Assembly: GCA_934402395.1 (NCBI GenBank)
Contig: CAKRTQ010000010.1
Location: 17,810-81,809 of the forward strand
From: an uncultured Eubacteriales bacterium
Lineage (GTDB): Bacteria; Bacillota; Clostridia; Oscillospirales; CAG-272
Reading direction: 5' to 3'
DNA: 64,000 nt
A model generated the notes under the pieces. That model worked only from the letters and a program-made list of their open reading frames with translations. It was not told the origin of the DNA and did not search any database. Shown here piece after piece: positions 33,437 through 42,613 of this stretch (its first letter is position 1; the number at the start of each line of letters is the position of its first letter). The translations under genes were made by a program, and so were the position numbers.

Positions 33437-34581
33437 TTCAAGCCTCCCTCGTCAAATAAAGGTCTGCCGTCAAGAGCCCGCAGACCTATGCGGAGAGCAT
33501 CGGCAGCCGTGCGCCGCTCTTCCGCACTGCCTTTCTGCATGATTGGAAGAAGCGTGCGGTAAAGCTCGCCGCGCACGGTAAGATCCTCGGCAAGCGCTCT
33601 GCCGCCCGCAAGCGGCAAAGTGTCATCGGCAACCTCAAGCGAATAAAACCCGCCCGCATCAAGCCCGCGGCGTATCTTCGATACATCGGGAATATATTCC
33701 GCCTCGGTATCTCCGCCAAGGACCACACGGAGCGACGTCGCGCCCGGCTCGCCGACATCAGCCATTCTGCGCGCTACGGCTGCGGCAGCTTCGTCATCAC
33801 TGCCCGCTCCCGCCGCATCGGCACGCACGGTAAGGTAACGGTGGCTGCCCACACGCACGCGGCGTATATCGCTCACGCGCCCCTCTTCAAGGCAGACGAG
33901 CGAAACCGCGCCGAAGCCTTCCTCGTCAAAGCCGCGTCCCTCGGGAAATCCGCAATACGCCGCAACGGTCGATCCGTATGTCGCCGCCTCGGGCGGGTTA
34001 TGGATATGTCCGAGCGCGGCGTAGGCAAGTCCGCTGTCGGCAAGCTCGCGCGGAGTCACCGGAGCGTATTTTGAAAGCGGGGAAGTGATATCTGCGTGGG
34101 CGCAAAGCACCGAGGTGCGCCCCGGACGCGTAAGACTGCCTGCGCCCGTAAGCGGACTCGCATCAAGTCTGTCTGAAGTAAAAGCGTATCCGAAAACGGT
34201 GATCGGTACGCCGGGAAGATCATAAGCCGAAAGCTCCGGCGAGCGGAAAATATAAACGTTTGCGGGAAATGCGGCACGGCGCGATGCCCATACGCTCCCC
34301 TCGGTATACGGATCGTGGTTGCCCGGCGAGATCACGACGGGACAGTCGAGCCGCGCCATTGCCGCGCACATTGAGGCAACTGTATCGGGAGATATATAGG
34401 AACAGTCGAACAGGTCGCCCGCTATCAGCACCGCATCGCACTTTTCATCGGCGGCAAGCTGCATGGTGCGGGAAAACACCGCCGCAAGACCGCGCCGTCT
34501 CTCCTCCGCACGCTCGGGATCGAGCGATGAAAAGGGAGAATCCAGGTGAAAATCACCGCAATGAAGTAATTTCTGCATCAT
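33433..34581 (-). CDS. Metallophosphoesterase nuclease (YhaO/SbcD-type)
   Basis: The 382-residue protein has the full metallophosphoesterase motif set: HCGDFHLDSPF near the start, LIAGDLFDCSYIS, ISPGNHDPY, LCAHADI and ALGHIHNP. It is the Mre11-like nuclease partner of the downstream ATPase. I start at the Met-Met of MMQKLLHC; the 35-codon longer reading would overlap galT and lacks a ribosome binding site. The galT stop is 16 bases upstream, so galT and this pair share a transcript. Confidence 0.85.
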   Translation of the reverse strand: MMQKLLHCGDFHLDSPFSSLDPERAEERRRGLAAVFSRTMQLAADEKCDAVLIAGDLFDCSYISPDTVASMCAAMARLDCPVVISPGNHDPYTEGSVWASRRAAFPANVYIFRSPELSAYDLPGVPITVFGYAFTSDRLDASPLTGAGSLTRPGRTSVLCAHADITSPLSKYAPVTPRELADSGLAYAALGHIHNPPEAATYGSTVAAYCGFPEGRGFDEEGFGAVSLVCLEEGRVSDIRRVRVGSHRYLTVRADAAGAGSDDEAAAAVARRMADVGEPGATSLRVVLGGDTEAEYIPDVSKIRRGLDAGGFYSLEVADDTLPLAGGRALAEDLTVRGELYRTLLPIMQKGSAEERRTAADALRIGLRALDGRPLFDEGGLN

Positions 34582-34597
34582 GACTCTCTTTCGTGCG

Positions 34598-36127
34598 TCA
34601 ATCGGCTGCTCCGCCGACCGAAACCGCAAAGCGGAGCATTCCCGCACTGTCCTTGAACACGCCCGCATCGCGCAAGACATCCACAAATGTCGCGCCTACC
34701 TCGGCACGCAGCATGGCAAGGGCTTCATCCTCGTCACGAGGCGCAGGATAATTGCCGCGGAACCGCTCAAGCCACGCGGCGTGCTTTCCGCACACGGGGT
34801 CGGACGCAATGTCCGCGCCGGCGACCATGAGGCTTGCGAGCCGTTCGGTCTCCGCCTTGAGGCGCGAGGGAAGGACCGCAAGTCCCATGACCTCGATAAG
34901 TCCTATGTTTTCCTTTTTTATATTGTGCTTGTCCGCGTGCGGGTGGAACACTCCCATGGGATATTCGGGTGTGGTCAGATTGTTGCGGAGCACAAGGTCA
35001 AGCTCATAATCCCCGCCGCGGCGGCGCGCTATCGGAGTTACCGTATTGTGCGGCGTGCCGTCGGTCTCGGCAAACACCCCGGCAACGGGGTCGCTGTAGC
35101 CGCGCCACGCGTCATGAATGACATACGCAAGCGAGAGGAGAGCGTCACGGTCAGCCGAACGCAGGCGTATGACTGACATGGGCCAGCGGACGATGCCCGC
35201 GCGCACGGAGGGATATCCGCCGAATGAAAGCGGGACAGCTATCGGCGCGCGCGCCATCGGGAACTCGTAGCACCCGCCCTGCATATGGTCGTGCGTGAGT
35301 ATCGAGCCGCCGACAATCGGAAGATCGGCGTTTGAGCCGATAAAATAATGCGGCAGAACGGTCACAAAATCCATGAGCCTGCGGAAGGTGGCGTGCGTTA
35401 TGCGCATAGGCTCATGCCTTGGCGAAAGAACGATGCAGTGCTCGTTGTAATACACATAGGGCGAGTATTGCATGAACCATTCCTCGCCGCCTATCGGCAG
35501 TGCTATCTGGCGAAGGTTCTGGCGCGCGGGAGCGGTAACGCTTCCGGGGTATCCCACGTTTTCGTGGCAGAGCAGGCAGGCGGGGTAGCCGCTTTTGGGA
35601 GCCGAAAGCGCGGCGGCAATGTCGCGTGGATCCTTTTCGGGCTTTGACATATTTATCGAAATATCAATATCGCCGTATTCGGAGGGAACGCTCCAGCGCA
35701 GGTCGCGCGCCACACGTGCGGCGCGTATGTAGTTTGAATCCCGCGATGTGCGGTAAAAATCGTCGGTCGCAAGGCGGGGAGAGCTGCGCATATCCTCGGC
35801 AAAGCGGCGGCTGACCTCGGACGGGCGCGGGGTGAGATGCCCCATGAGGCGCGTGTCGAAATTGTCGCGCGAGGATGCGGTGTCCGGAATCACGCCTGCG
35901 GCGACAGCGGCATCGCAGAGCGCAATGAGCAAGCGCTCCAGCCTTACCTCGGGCGCATCGTCCGACGGCGCGGTGCGCGGTCGGTCGGAAAATGAGGAAA
36001 TATGCATATCCTCGCATATCGCATTGGCAGCAAAAATGCGGTCGTCGCGGGTAATAAGACCGCGCTCCTCGGCATAGTCGCACAGCGACGCTATAAGTTC
36101 ATTCGTATATTCGGTATTCTCAGTCAT
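34598..36127 (-). CDS. galT: UDP-glucose-hexose-1-phosphate uridylyltransferase, class II (Firmicutes type)
   Basis: The 509-residue protein matches the long Firmicutes GalT class, with TARQNLRQIALPIGGEEWFM-type sequence mid-protein, ILTHDHMQGGCYEFP holding the probable catalytic His segment, and a C-terminal FHPHADKHNIKKENIG. It moves uridylyl groups between UDP-glucose and galactose-1-phosphate in the Leloir pathway. GGGAG lies 9 bases before the ATG and a promoter lies 39 bases further up. No galK or galE is adjacent; instead it leads two DNA-repair-type genes. Confidence 0.9.
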   Translation of the reverse strand: MTENTEYTNELIASLCDYAEERGLITRDDRIFAANAICEDMHISSFSDRPRTAPSDDAPEVRLERLLIALCDAAVAAGVIPDTASSRDNFDTRLMGHLTPRPSEVSRRFAEDMRSSPRLATDDFYRTSRDSNYIRAARVARDLRWSVPSEYGDIDISINMSKPEKDPRDIAAALSAPKSGYPACLLCHENVGYPGSVTAPARQNLRQIALPIGGEEWFMQYSPYVYYNEHCIVLSPRHEPMRITHATFRRLMDFVTVLPHYFIGSNADLPIVGGSILTHDHMQGGCYEFPMARAPIAVPLSFGGYPSVRAGIVRWPMSVIRLRSADRDALLSLAYVIHDAWRGYSDPVAGVFAETDGTPHNTVTPIARRRGGDYELDLVLRNNLTTPEYPMGVFHPHADKHNIKKENIGLIEVMGLAVLPSRLKAETERLASLMVAGADIASDPVCGKHAAWLERFRGNYPAPRDEDEALAMLRAEVGATFVDVLRDAGVFKDSAGMLRFAVSVGGAAD

Positions 36128-36165
36128 GGCGGATATCTCCCAAGATAAATATTATCACATAATAC

Positions 36166-36194
36166 ATTATATCACTAAAAGTCCGGGGTGTAAA
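36166..36194 (-). promoter_or_regulatory. Sigma-A promoter for galT
   Basis: On the minus strand: TTTACA (36194-36189), 17-base spacer, TATAAT (36171-36166) preceded by TGA. Divergent from the promoter at 36290-36318. Confidence 0.75.
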
Positions 36195-36289
36195 GAGCAA
36201 TCGCGGCACGGAAGTATTTTTTTGTCGGATATGATAAGCGGCACCGCCCCGTGAATTTGCGTCATTACGTTTTTATGTCGAATTTACTA

Positions 36290-36318
36290 TTGACTGTTGC
36301 CGGTATTGATGATATAAT
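36290..36318 (+). promoter_or_regulatory. Sigma-A promoter for the 613-residue metallo-beta-lactamase-fold protein
   Basis: TTGACT (36290-36295), 17-base spacer, TATAAT (36313-36318) preceded by TGA. The gene starts 39 bases beyond the -10. Confidence 0.8.
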
Positions 36319-36356
36319 ATTAAAAGCAAAACTGCCGCAATGAAAGGTATACTGAT

Positions 36357-38198
36357 ATGGTAAAACAAAGCACCAAAAAAAGAATAACTCAGATACTCTG
36401 TCTTGTTCTCGCCGCCCTTATGGTAGTAGGCATAATCGTATATGTCGTCACCGATCTTGACGACGGACACGATGATCATGACGGACACGATCACGATGAT
36501 ATATCCGCCGATATTACCACCACCGGCACCGCTGCCCCGCAGGACATCCCCGTTCTGCGGGGTGGTTCCGCAGTATGCCGCATCGTGCGTCCGGATCCAA
36601 CCACCGAAGGCGTTATAAATGCAGCCGTGGCAATAAGACGCGGCGTTGAATCGGCGACCGGCGTGCTTCCCGAGATCAAGGATGACTTCATCATGCCCGG
36701 CGAGAGCATCGACCCGGACGCATACGAGATCCTGGTCGGGGAGACCAACCGCCCGGAAAGCAGCACGGTCAGCGTTGAATTTACGAATTATGCAACATTT
36801 TCTATATCCGTTGTCGGCAATAAGGTCGTGGTACTCGCATCGGATGATTCCGGCTACGCCGCCGCAGCCGAATGGCTTTGCGACAGATTTTATCTTTACG
36901 CCGACCGCACGGCGGGCGAGCTTACACTGCCCTCCGATCTCTCCTTCAGCGGATCGACGAACCGGATGCTCAATACGCTTCCCCTTTACGCCACGCGCGG
37001 CAAAATAGAACGGCTCTGGGACTGCGGCGACGATTGCAGTATGTACATAATAAGAAATACCGATCCCACCGAATTTGCGGCATACGCCGCGCCGCTCGCT
37101 GAGGCGGGATATGAAAAATATGCCGAAAACCGTATAGGCAACAATCTTTACGCCACCTATACCTCGCCCGACAAAAAGTATGTTCTCAACACCGTTTACA
37201 CAGCGTATGAGAAAAGAACAAGACTCATCATCGAGCCGCTTTCAAAGACCGATCTTCCCACGGTCGAAACCGGCGTGGACAACAGGTGCGGTCCGGTCAC
37301 AGTGACACAGGTCGGACTTGAATACCTTTACGATTCGGACAAAACGATCGCGGATTTTCAGATAGGGATGCTCTACATCATCCGCCTGCGTGACGGACGG
37401 TTCATTATCGTTGACGGCGGATACCGCCGCGAAAAGAATCTGAACCTCTTTATGGAGCAGCTCACAAAGCTCGCTCCCGACCCCGAAAACATTAAAATCG
37501 CGGCATGGATACTCACGCACTCGCACGGAGACCATGTGGGACTTCTCACTCAGCTGACAAATACACCGTCCGCCCTGAAAAAGATAACTGTCGAGCGGTT
37601 CATATACAACTTCCCTTCCCGCAGTCAGTACGAAAAAATGAACGAGAGCTACCCCAACAATGTTTACAGCAGCATCAAAATGTTCCGCGGCGCCAAAACG
37701 GTAAAGGCGCATCCCGGACAGCGCTTTGTCATCGGCGGCGCCGAGATAGAGTATTATTCCACCGTCGAGCTGGTAGCTCCTGCCGACTGCGACAACGGCA
37801 ACACGGTAAGCGCGGTCTTTTCGATCACAGCCGAGGGACAGAAGATAATGTTCCTCGGGGATTCAAGCTCCACGATGACGAACGTGCTTGTAAAGTGCTA
37901 CGGCAAGTCGCTCGCATCGGATATAGTCCAGGTCGCGCACCACGGCGCATCGGGCGGAAGCGTTGAGCTTTATGAGAACATCGACATGAAGGTCGCGCTC
38001 TGGCCTCTCGGCGTGTGGGACTACTACAATTACGGAGGTCACGGCAGAAAGAGCGAAACTTGGAACGCGTACTTCTACTCCTCACAGAAGATGATGGAGA
38101 TAATCCTTGCCGGACATTCCGAGCGCACCATAACCCTGCCCTACGAGCCTGCCGCAAAGAGATTCCCGGCGGACAAAGAGGCGGATTATACGCCGTAA
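36357..38198 (+). CDS. Membrane-anchored metallo-beta-lactamase-fold hydrolase with shared N-terminal module
   Basis: The 613-residue protein has a signal-anchor helix (about 10-32) directly followed by an Asp/His-rich segment (34-48, with DGHDDHDGHDHDD). The N-terminal module shows EILVGETNRPES from residue 124, as in the EEP lipoproteins. The C-terminal half is a metallo-beta-lactamase fold with His388-Ser-His390-Gly-Asp392-His393 and later metal-site segments MFLGDSSS and VQVAHHGASGG, resembling ComEC/Rec2-type domains. It should face outside the cell. AAAGG lies 9 bases before the ATG. The substrate is unknown. Confidence 0.82.
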   Translation: MVKQSTKKRITQILCLVLAALMVVGIIVYVVTDLDDGHDDHDGHDHDDISADITTTGTAAPQDIPVLRGGSAVCRIVRPDPTTEGVINAAVAIRRGVESATGVLPEIKDDFIMPGESIDPDAYEILVGETNRPESSTVSVEFTNYATFSISVVGNKVVVLASDDSGYAAAAEWLCDRFYLYADRTAGELTLPSDLSFSGSTNRMLNTLPLYATRGKIERLWDCGDDCSMYIIRNTDPTEFAAYAAPLAEAGYEKYAENRIGNNLYATYTSPDKKYVLNTVYTAYEKRTRLIIEPLSKTDLPTVETGVDNRCGPVTVTQVGLEYLYDSDKTIADFQIGMLYIIRLRDGRFIIVDGGYRREKNLNLFMEQLTKLAPDPENIKIAAWILTHSHGDHVGLLTQLTNTPSALKKITVERFIYNFPSRSQYEKMNESYPNNVYSSIKMFRGAKTVKAHPGQRFVIGGAEIEYYSTVELVAPADCDNGNTVSAVFSITAEGQKIMFLGDSSSTMTNVLVKCYGKSLASDIVQVAHHGASGGSVELYENIDMKVALWPLGVWDYYNYGGHGRKSETWNAYFYSSQKMMEIILAGHSERTITLPYEPAAKRFPADKEADYTP

Positions 38199-38209
38199 AC
38201 CTAAAATAC

Positions 38210-38254
38210 AGAAGGGTGTTGAAAAACTCAATTTGAGTTTTTCAACACCCTTCT
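38210..38254. terminator. Palindromic bidirectional terminator-like hairpin, family A copy 3
   Basis: A perfect 45-base palindrome: 22-base arms AGAAGGGTGTTGAAAAACTCAA in two parts around one T. It lies between convergent genes and ends 2 bases before the stop of the DUF1846 gene. Confidence 0.8.
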
Positions 38255-38255
38255 A

Positions 38256-39740
38256 TTATTTGTGATGCAGTTTTTTGGTCTGATATACAGGCTCGTATGT
38301 AACGTTCACACCGAGCTTTTTAAGCACATTTTCATCGACCTGCGAAAGAATGACGGTCGAATGCGCCTCACAGCCGCGAAGTCCGGCAAGTTGCTCGGTG
38401 GCTTTCTCGGCAGCCGGGGACGTCACCGCGCATACCGAAAGCGCGATAAGCAGCTCGTCGGTGTGCAGACGCGGGTTGTGGTTGCCGAGGTAGTCGATCT
38501 TCAGCTTCTGTATCGGTTCGATTATTGCGGGTGAGATGAGGTTGAGCGAATCGTCGATGCCGGCAAGCGCCTTCAGCGCATTCATGAGCATTGCGGAGGT
38601 CGCGCCGAGCAGATTTGAGGTCTTGCCGGTAACTATTCTGCCATCGGGAAGCTGGATAGCCGCCGCGGGCGCGCCCGTGGCTTCTTTTTTTGCCAGCGCC
38701 GCGGCTATGACCGGGCGGTCGTCGGCGGAAAGCCCCGCCTGCTTCATCTGTATTTCGTGCTTATAGACTATATCCGCACCGATGTTTCCGCGCTTCTGTT
38801 CGCACAGCGCGGCGTAATAGCGGCGTATTATCTCCTGCTCCGCCGCCGCGCGGACCGCCGCGTCGTCGGTGATGCAGAAGCCAGCCATGTTCACGCCCAT
38901 GTCGGTAGGCGATTTGTACGGACATTTTCCGAGTATCATCTCAAGCGTTGCCGAAACGACCGGAAAGATCTCAATGTCGCGGTTGTAATTCACCGTTGTT
39001 TTGCCGTACGCCTCAAGATGGAACGGGTCTATCATATTTATATCGGCAAGGTCGGTGGTCGCCGCCTCGTATGCGATGTTCACGGGGTGACGCAGCGGCA
39101 GATTCCACACAGGAAAAGTCTCGAATTTCGCGTAGCCGGATTTTATCCCGCGCGCGTTGTCATTGTATATCTGCGAAAGGCAGACTGCCATTTTCCCGCT
39201 TCCGGGTCCCGGAGCCGTGACCACGACGAGCGGACGGGTAGTTTCTATCCAGTCGTTTTTTCCGTACCCTTCGGGGCTGATTATTTTTTCCACGTTTGAA
39301 GGATAGCCCTCTATCGAATAGTGGCGGTATACGGGTATTCCGAGCGCCTTCAGTTTTTCTCTGAAAGCGCGCGCCGCCGGCTGGGATTCATACCTTGTCA
39401 GCACCACACTGCCCACAAGCAGTCCGAAATGACGGAAAACGTCGATGAGCCTCAGCACATCCTCATCGTATGTGATGCCGAGGTCGCCGCGCTTTTTGTT
39501 TTTCTCGATATCGCCCGCATTTATGACTATAACGATCTCCGCCTGATCCTTCAGCTCAAGCAGCATACGAAGCTTGCTGTCCGGCTCAAAGCCCGGCAGC
39601 ACGCGCGCAGCGTGGTTATCGTCGTACAGCTTGCCGCCGAATTCAAGATAAAGCTTGCCGCCGAACTCCGCTATCCTCTCGCGTATGTGTTCAGACTGAA
39701 GCTTCAGATATTTTCCGTTGTCAAACCCTGTTTTGCCCAT
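38256..39740 (-). CDS. DUF1846-family protein
   Basis: The 494-residue cytoplasmic protein matches DUF1846 along its length: GKLYLEFGGKLYDDNHAARV near the start, VVVTAPGPGSGKMAVCLSQ around residue 195, and GYAKFETFPVWNLPLRHPVN. The PGPGSGK loop looks like a P-loop variant. The biochemical role of the family is not established. The start is the ATG of MGKTGFDN; a reading 13 codons longer has no ribosome binding site. A promoter at 39791-39819 lies 51 bases upstream. Confidence 0.88.
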   Translation of the reverse strand: MGKTGFDNGKYLKLQSEHIRERIAEFGGKLYLEFGGKLYDDNHAARVLPGFEPDSKLRMLLELKDQAEIVIVINAGDIEKNKKRGDLGITYDEDVLRLIDVFRHFGLLVGSVVLTRYESQPAARAFREKLKALGIPVYRHYSIEGYPSNVEKIISPEGYGKNDWIETTRPLVVVTAPGPGSGKMAVCLSQIYNDNARGIKSGYAKFETFPVWNLPLRHPVNIAYEAATTDLADINMIDPFHLEAYGKTTVNYNRDIEIFPVVSATLEMILGKCPYKSPTDMGVNMAGFCITDDAAVRAAAEQEIIRRYYAALCEQKRGNIGADIVYKHEIQMKQAGLSADDRPVIAAALAKKEATGAPAAAIQLPDGRIVTGKTSNLLGATSAMLMNALKALAGIDDSLNLISPAIIEPIQKLKIDYLGNHNPRLHTDELLIALSVCAVTSPAAEKATEQLAGLRGCEAHSTVILSQVDENVLKKLGVNVTYEPVYQTKKLHHK

Positions 39741-39790
39741 TTTCTCGTCCCCTCTTTCCCACCTGAGCTGAAAAATCAAAAATCATGTTT

Positions 39791-39819
39791 ATTATACACC
39801 AAAAAACACCTTATTTCAA
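39791..39819 (-). promoter_or_regulatory. Sigma-A promoter for the DUF1846 gene
   Basis: On the minus strand: TTGAAA (39819-39814), 17-base spacer, TATAAT (39796-39791). It lacks the TGn extension seen at most promoters here. Confidence 0.7.
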
Positions 39820-39855
39820 CTGTTTTTTTCGGTTTTCGGGGACTTTCGGCACACT

Positions 39856-40701
39856 TTATGTCCTTGCGGTCTTTTTATCGGCTTTCGCCTTGTACTGTCC
39901 CGGCGTAACGCCGAAATTTGCTCTGAATGCCTGAATAAAATAGCTTTCTCCGGAAAAGCCGCAGCTGTAAGCCACCGATGCGATGCTCTCATTACCAGAA
40001 GCAAGCATACGGCGGGCGTTTGCCAGCCGCAGCTGTATGAGATACTGCTTTACCGAATAGCCGGTAACGCGGCGGAAATCCGAATTGAGCTTTGAAACGC
40101 TCACAAACGCCCTCTCCGCAAGAACGGAGGAGCTTATATCCGTACCGGAATTCGCCGTGATGAAGGCGATGGCATCAAAAATGTAGTCGGAATGCGAGCT
40201 CATGCGTATCACGTCCCTGCCGGAAATGAGCGGAACGATCAGATCTATCATGCATAGGAGCAGTAGCTTGAGCTGAGTCATATCCCCGGTGTGCGCACGC
40301 ATAAGTGAAAGATAAGGCGTAAAACGCCCGAGCATTTCGCGCGAGAGCGGAATGACCGTACATTCGCTGCCGCCGATGACATCGCGCCGCGTGAGCGCCT
40401 CCGGAAATTCCGCCAACGCAGCCGAATCGTAAAACACGACCGAGCTTGCATACCCCTCAGCCGAGGTCGAAAGCGCGTTCGTGCTGTGATAGCTCCCGCC
40501 GCTGTGAAGCACGCACGCAGGACATCGCACACGACAGGTGCTGCCGTTGGAAAATATCTCGCATTCGGCATCGGTGGTTATGAAAAGTATCTCGTTGTGA
40601 TCGTGCATATGCACGTGCGCCTGATGAAAGAGACTGCTCGCCAGCTCCTCATAGGCTATATGGCTGTCCTTGGGCAGATATTTGAAGATCTTCTGTTTCA
40701 T
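39856..40701 (-). CDS. AraC-family transcriptional regulator
   Basis: The 281-residue protein has an N-terminal cupin-like sensing domain (HVHMHDHNEILFITTDAE) and a C-terminal double helix-turn-helix (FVSVSKLNSDFRRVTGYSVK, then YSCGFSGESYFIQAFRANFG). It is divergent from a solute-binding lipoprotein/hydrolase operon and probably controls it in response to a sugar. The start is uncertain: the ATG at 40701 has AAAGGA 15 bases upstream, a long spacing. The probable promoter (40857-40885) leaves a leader of about 150 bases. Confidence 0.82.
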   Translation of the reverse strand: MKQKIFKYLPKDSHIAYEELASSLFHQAHVHMHDHNEILFITTDAECEIFSNGSTCRVRCPACVLHSGGSYHSTNALSTSAEGYASSVVFYDSAALAEFPEALTRRDVIGGSECTVIPLSREMLGRFTPYLSLMRAHTGDMTQLKLLLLCMIDLIVPLISGRDVIRMSSHSDYIFDAIAFITANSGTDISSSVLAERAFVSVSKLNSDFRRVTGYSVKQYLIQLRLANARRMLASGNESIASVAYSCGFSGESYFIQAFRANFGVTPGQYKAKADKKTART

Positions 40702-41034
40702 TGACTTTATGACCGTTCCTTTCTTTGCATCGCATTGTTTTTCTTTGCCTGCAAAAAATCCGGGCAGCAATCTCTGATCCCGAAGGCAGGGCGGGATCGG
40801 GTGCGCCGTACCGGCAGTTGCTCATCCGTTTTACGTCCCGGCATCCTCTTTCCCGCATTTTATCACAAATACGTCTCCGAGTCAACGAGCGCGGAAACAA
40901 AAATATAAAAAATCAATCAAAATTGATGAAAATCGCACCCCGAATGCCGCTTTTTTGTCATTTTCTTATATGAAAAGATCGTATTTAATGATACAATAAA
41001 ATCAACTTAAAAACGCCGCGAAAGGGGTACCACA
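40702..41034. other. 333-base divergent regulatory region
   Basis: It holds the minus-strand AraC promoter and its leader, and the control region of the plus-strand lipoprotein operon. On the plus side a TGA-preceded TACAAT (40992-40997) is a likely -10 without a good -35, as expected of an activator-dependent promoter. Candidate operator dyads are ATCAA/TTGAT (40912-40927) and TTTTC/GAAAA (40961-40976). No gene is seen. Confidence 0.6.
40857..40885 (-). promoter_or_regulatory. Sigma-A promoter for the AraC regulator
   Basis: On the minus strand: TTGACT (40885-40880), 17-base spacer, TAAAAT (40862-40857) preceded by TGA. Confidence 0.75.
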
Positions 41035-42591
41035 ATGAAAAAAGATTTTATGTCAAAGATCCTCTCAGTGTCGCTTGCGACACTCATGCTCATCCCCGCG
41101 CTTATCTCATGCGGCAAACCGCAGGACGGAAACGGGACCGATGCGCCCGGCAGCTCCTCCTCCGATACGACTCCCGCCGTGACGCGTCCCACCGTAGACG
41201 CCGACGGCTACCTTCTTGACAACATTCCCGAAGATCTCGATTTCGGCGGTGAAAAGGTCACCGTGCTTTACTGGCAGGACTCATTCAGCGACGAATTCAC
41301 AGCCGAATCCGGCAACACCGACATCACCCTTGACGCCATTTTCCGCCGCAACAGCGTAGTTGAAGACCGCATAGGCATAAAATACGACTGGGTAGGCATA
41401 AAGGGCAACAACTCAAACCGCAACAATTACATCGACACCGCACAGAACAGCATAAAGACCGACACAAAAGCCTACGACATTCTTGCCGGCTACAGTATGT
41501 GCATAGCCAACCTTTCCTCGCAGGGACTTCTGCGCGATCTCAACACGGTAAATTACATTGACACCTCAATGCCTTGGTGGCCCGAACGCCTTGTCAGCGA
41601 GGCGACCATCGACGGCAGCCTTTACTTTGCCTCGGGCGACATATCCACCAATATGCTCTGGAGCATGCTCTTCCTTATTTATAATAAGGACCTCATGAAG
41701 GAACTGAACATGACCGAGGACATGAACCGCCTCGTTGAGGACAAAAAATGGACTCTTTCAAAGCTCGAAGAGATGTGCCGGAACGTTTACGCCGACAATG
41801 ACGGCGTTGAAGGAAAATCCGACGGCGACCGCTTCGGCCTTATGACGAGCAACGTTTACAGCGATGCGTTCTTCTTCGGCTGCGGGCTTCACACCGTTGA
41901 GCTGAACGACAAAAAGCAGCCCATGATATCCGAATCCTTCGGAAGCGAAAAAACGCACGACGTAATAGTGCGCCTGCTGAATCTCTTCGACAGCCCCGAT
42001 GCGCAGCTCTACACCAAAAACTATGGCAACACAACGCAGTTCACACAGAACAACTCGCTGTTTGAAGTCCGCCAGCCCCTTTACATACGCAAATCGATAG
42101 CTCCCACGCAGACGAGCTTCGGCGTTCTTCCCATGCCTCTTTACAACGAGGACCAGCAGAGCTACGTGACCACCATCGGCTTTACATACACCCTTTATGC
42201 CATCCCGCAGGACACCGACAAGGTGGATGCAGCCGCAGCGACAATAGAATGCCAGGCATCGGAGGCATACCGCAAGACCACTCCCGCGATATTTGAGGTC
42301 TGCCTCAAGGTGAAGTACGCTTCCGACTTCGAATCGGGACGTATGTTTGACATAATCCGCGACGGAGTCACGTTCGATCTCGGCAGAATGTTCTGTCTCG
42401 ACTTTTCAAGCGGCTCGACAAAATACGCGACCTACAACCTCTTCCGTCACTCTCTTGTCAACAAAAAGCCGGAGTGGGCATCCACCTACGCCGTCGAAAA
42501 AACCGCGCTCGAGAGCGATCTTGCAAGAATACTTGACGCATTTGCCGCAGCAAAAAAAATGATCCCGCCTGCCGGACAGAGTAAAGGGTAA
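41035..42591 (+). CDS. Extracellular solute-binding lipoprotein (ABC-type), third orphan
   Basis: The 518-residue protein has a lipoprotein signal peptide with lipobox LISC (Cys26), a Ser/Thr/Pro linker, and a family 1 carbohydrate-binding fold; it shares RRNxVVEDR-type and TPAIFEVCLKVKY segments with the two paralogs at 14.9-18 kb but is more distant. No permease genes are adjacent. AAAGGGG lies 7 bases before the ATG. It is followed after 22 bases by a lipoprotein hydrolase and is divergent from an AraC regulator, suggesting a small regulated uptake or sensing unit. Confidence 0.87.
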   Translation: MKKDFMSKILSVSLATLMLIPALISCGKPQDGNGTDAPGSSSSDTTPAVTRPTVDADGYLLDNIPEDLDFGGEKVTVLYWQDSFSDEFTAESGNTDITLDAIFRRNSVVEDRIGIKYDWVGIKGNNSNRNNYIDTAQNSIKTDTKAYDILAGYSMCIANLSSQGLLRDLNTVNYIDTSMPWWPERLVSEATIDGSLYFASGDISTNMLWSMLFLIYNKDLMKELNMTEDMNRLVEDKKWTLSKLEEMCRNVYADNDGVEGKSDGDRFGLMTSNVYSDAFFFGCGLHTVELNDKKQPMISESFGSEKTHDVIVRLLNLFDSPDAQLYTKNYGNTTQFTQNNSLFEVRQPLYIRKSIAPTQTSFGVLPMPLYNEDQQSYVTTIGFTYTLYAIPQDTDKVDAAAATIECQASEAYRKTTPAIFEVCLKVKYASDFESGRMFDIIRDGVTFDLGRMFCLDFSSGSTKYATYNLFRHSLVNKKPEWASTYAVEKTALESDLARILDAFAAAKKMIPPAGQSKG

Positions 42592-42613
42592 AAAGGGATA
42601 AAAGGGGTAAAAA

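Noticed and set aside
39628..39668. Near-repeat of FGGKLY in the DUF1846 protein, suggesting a local duplication
   Set aside because: From memory, other DUF1846 proteins show a similar GKLYxEFGGK doublet here, so it looks like a family trait.
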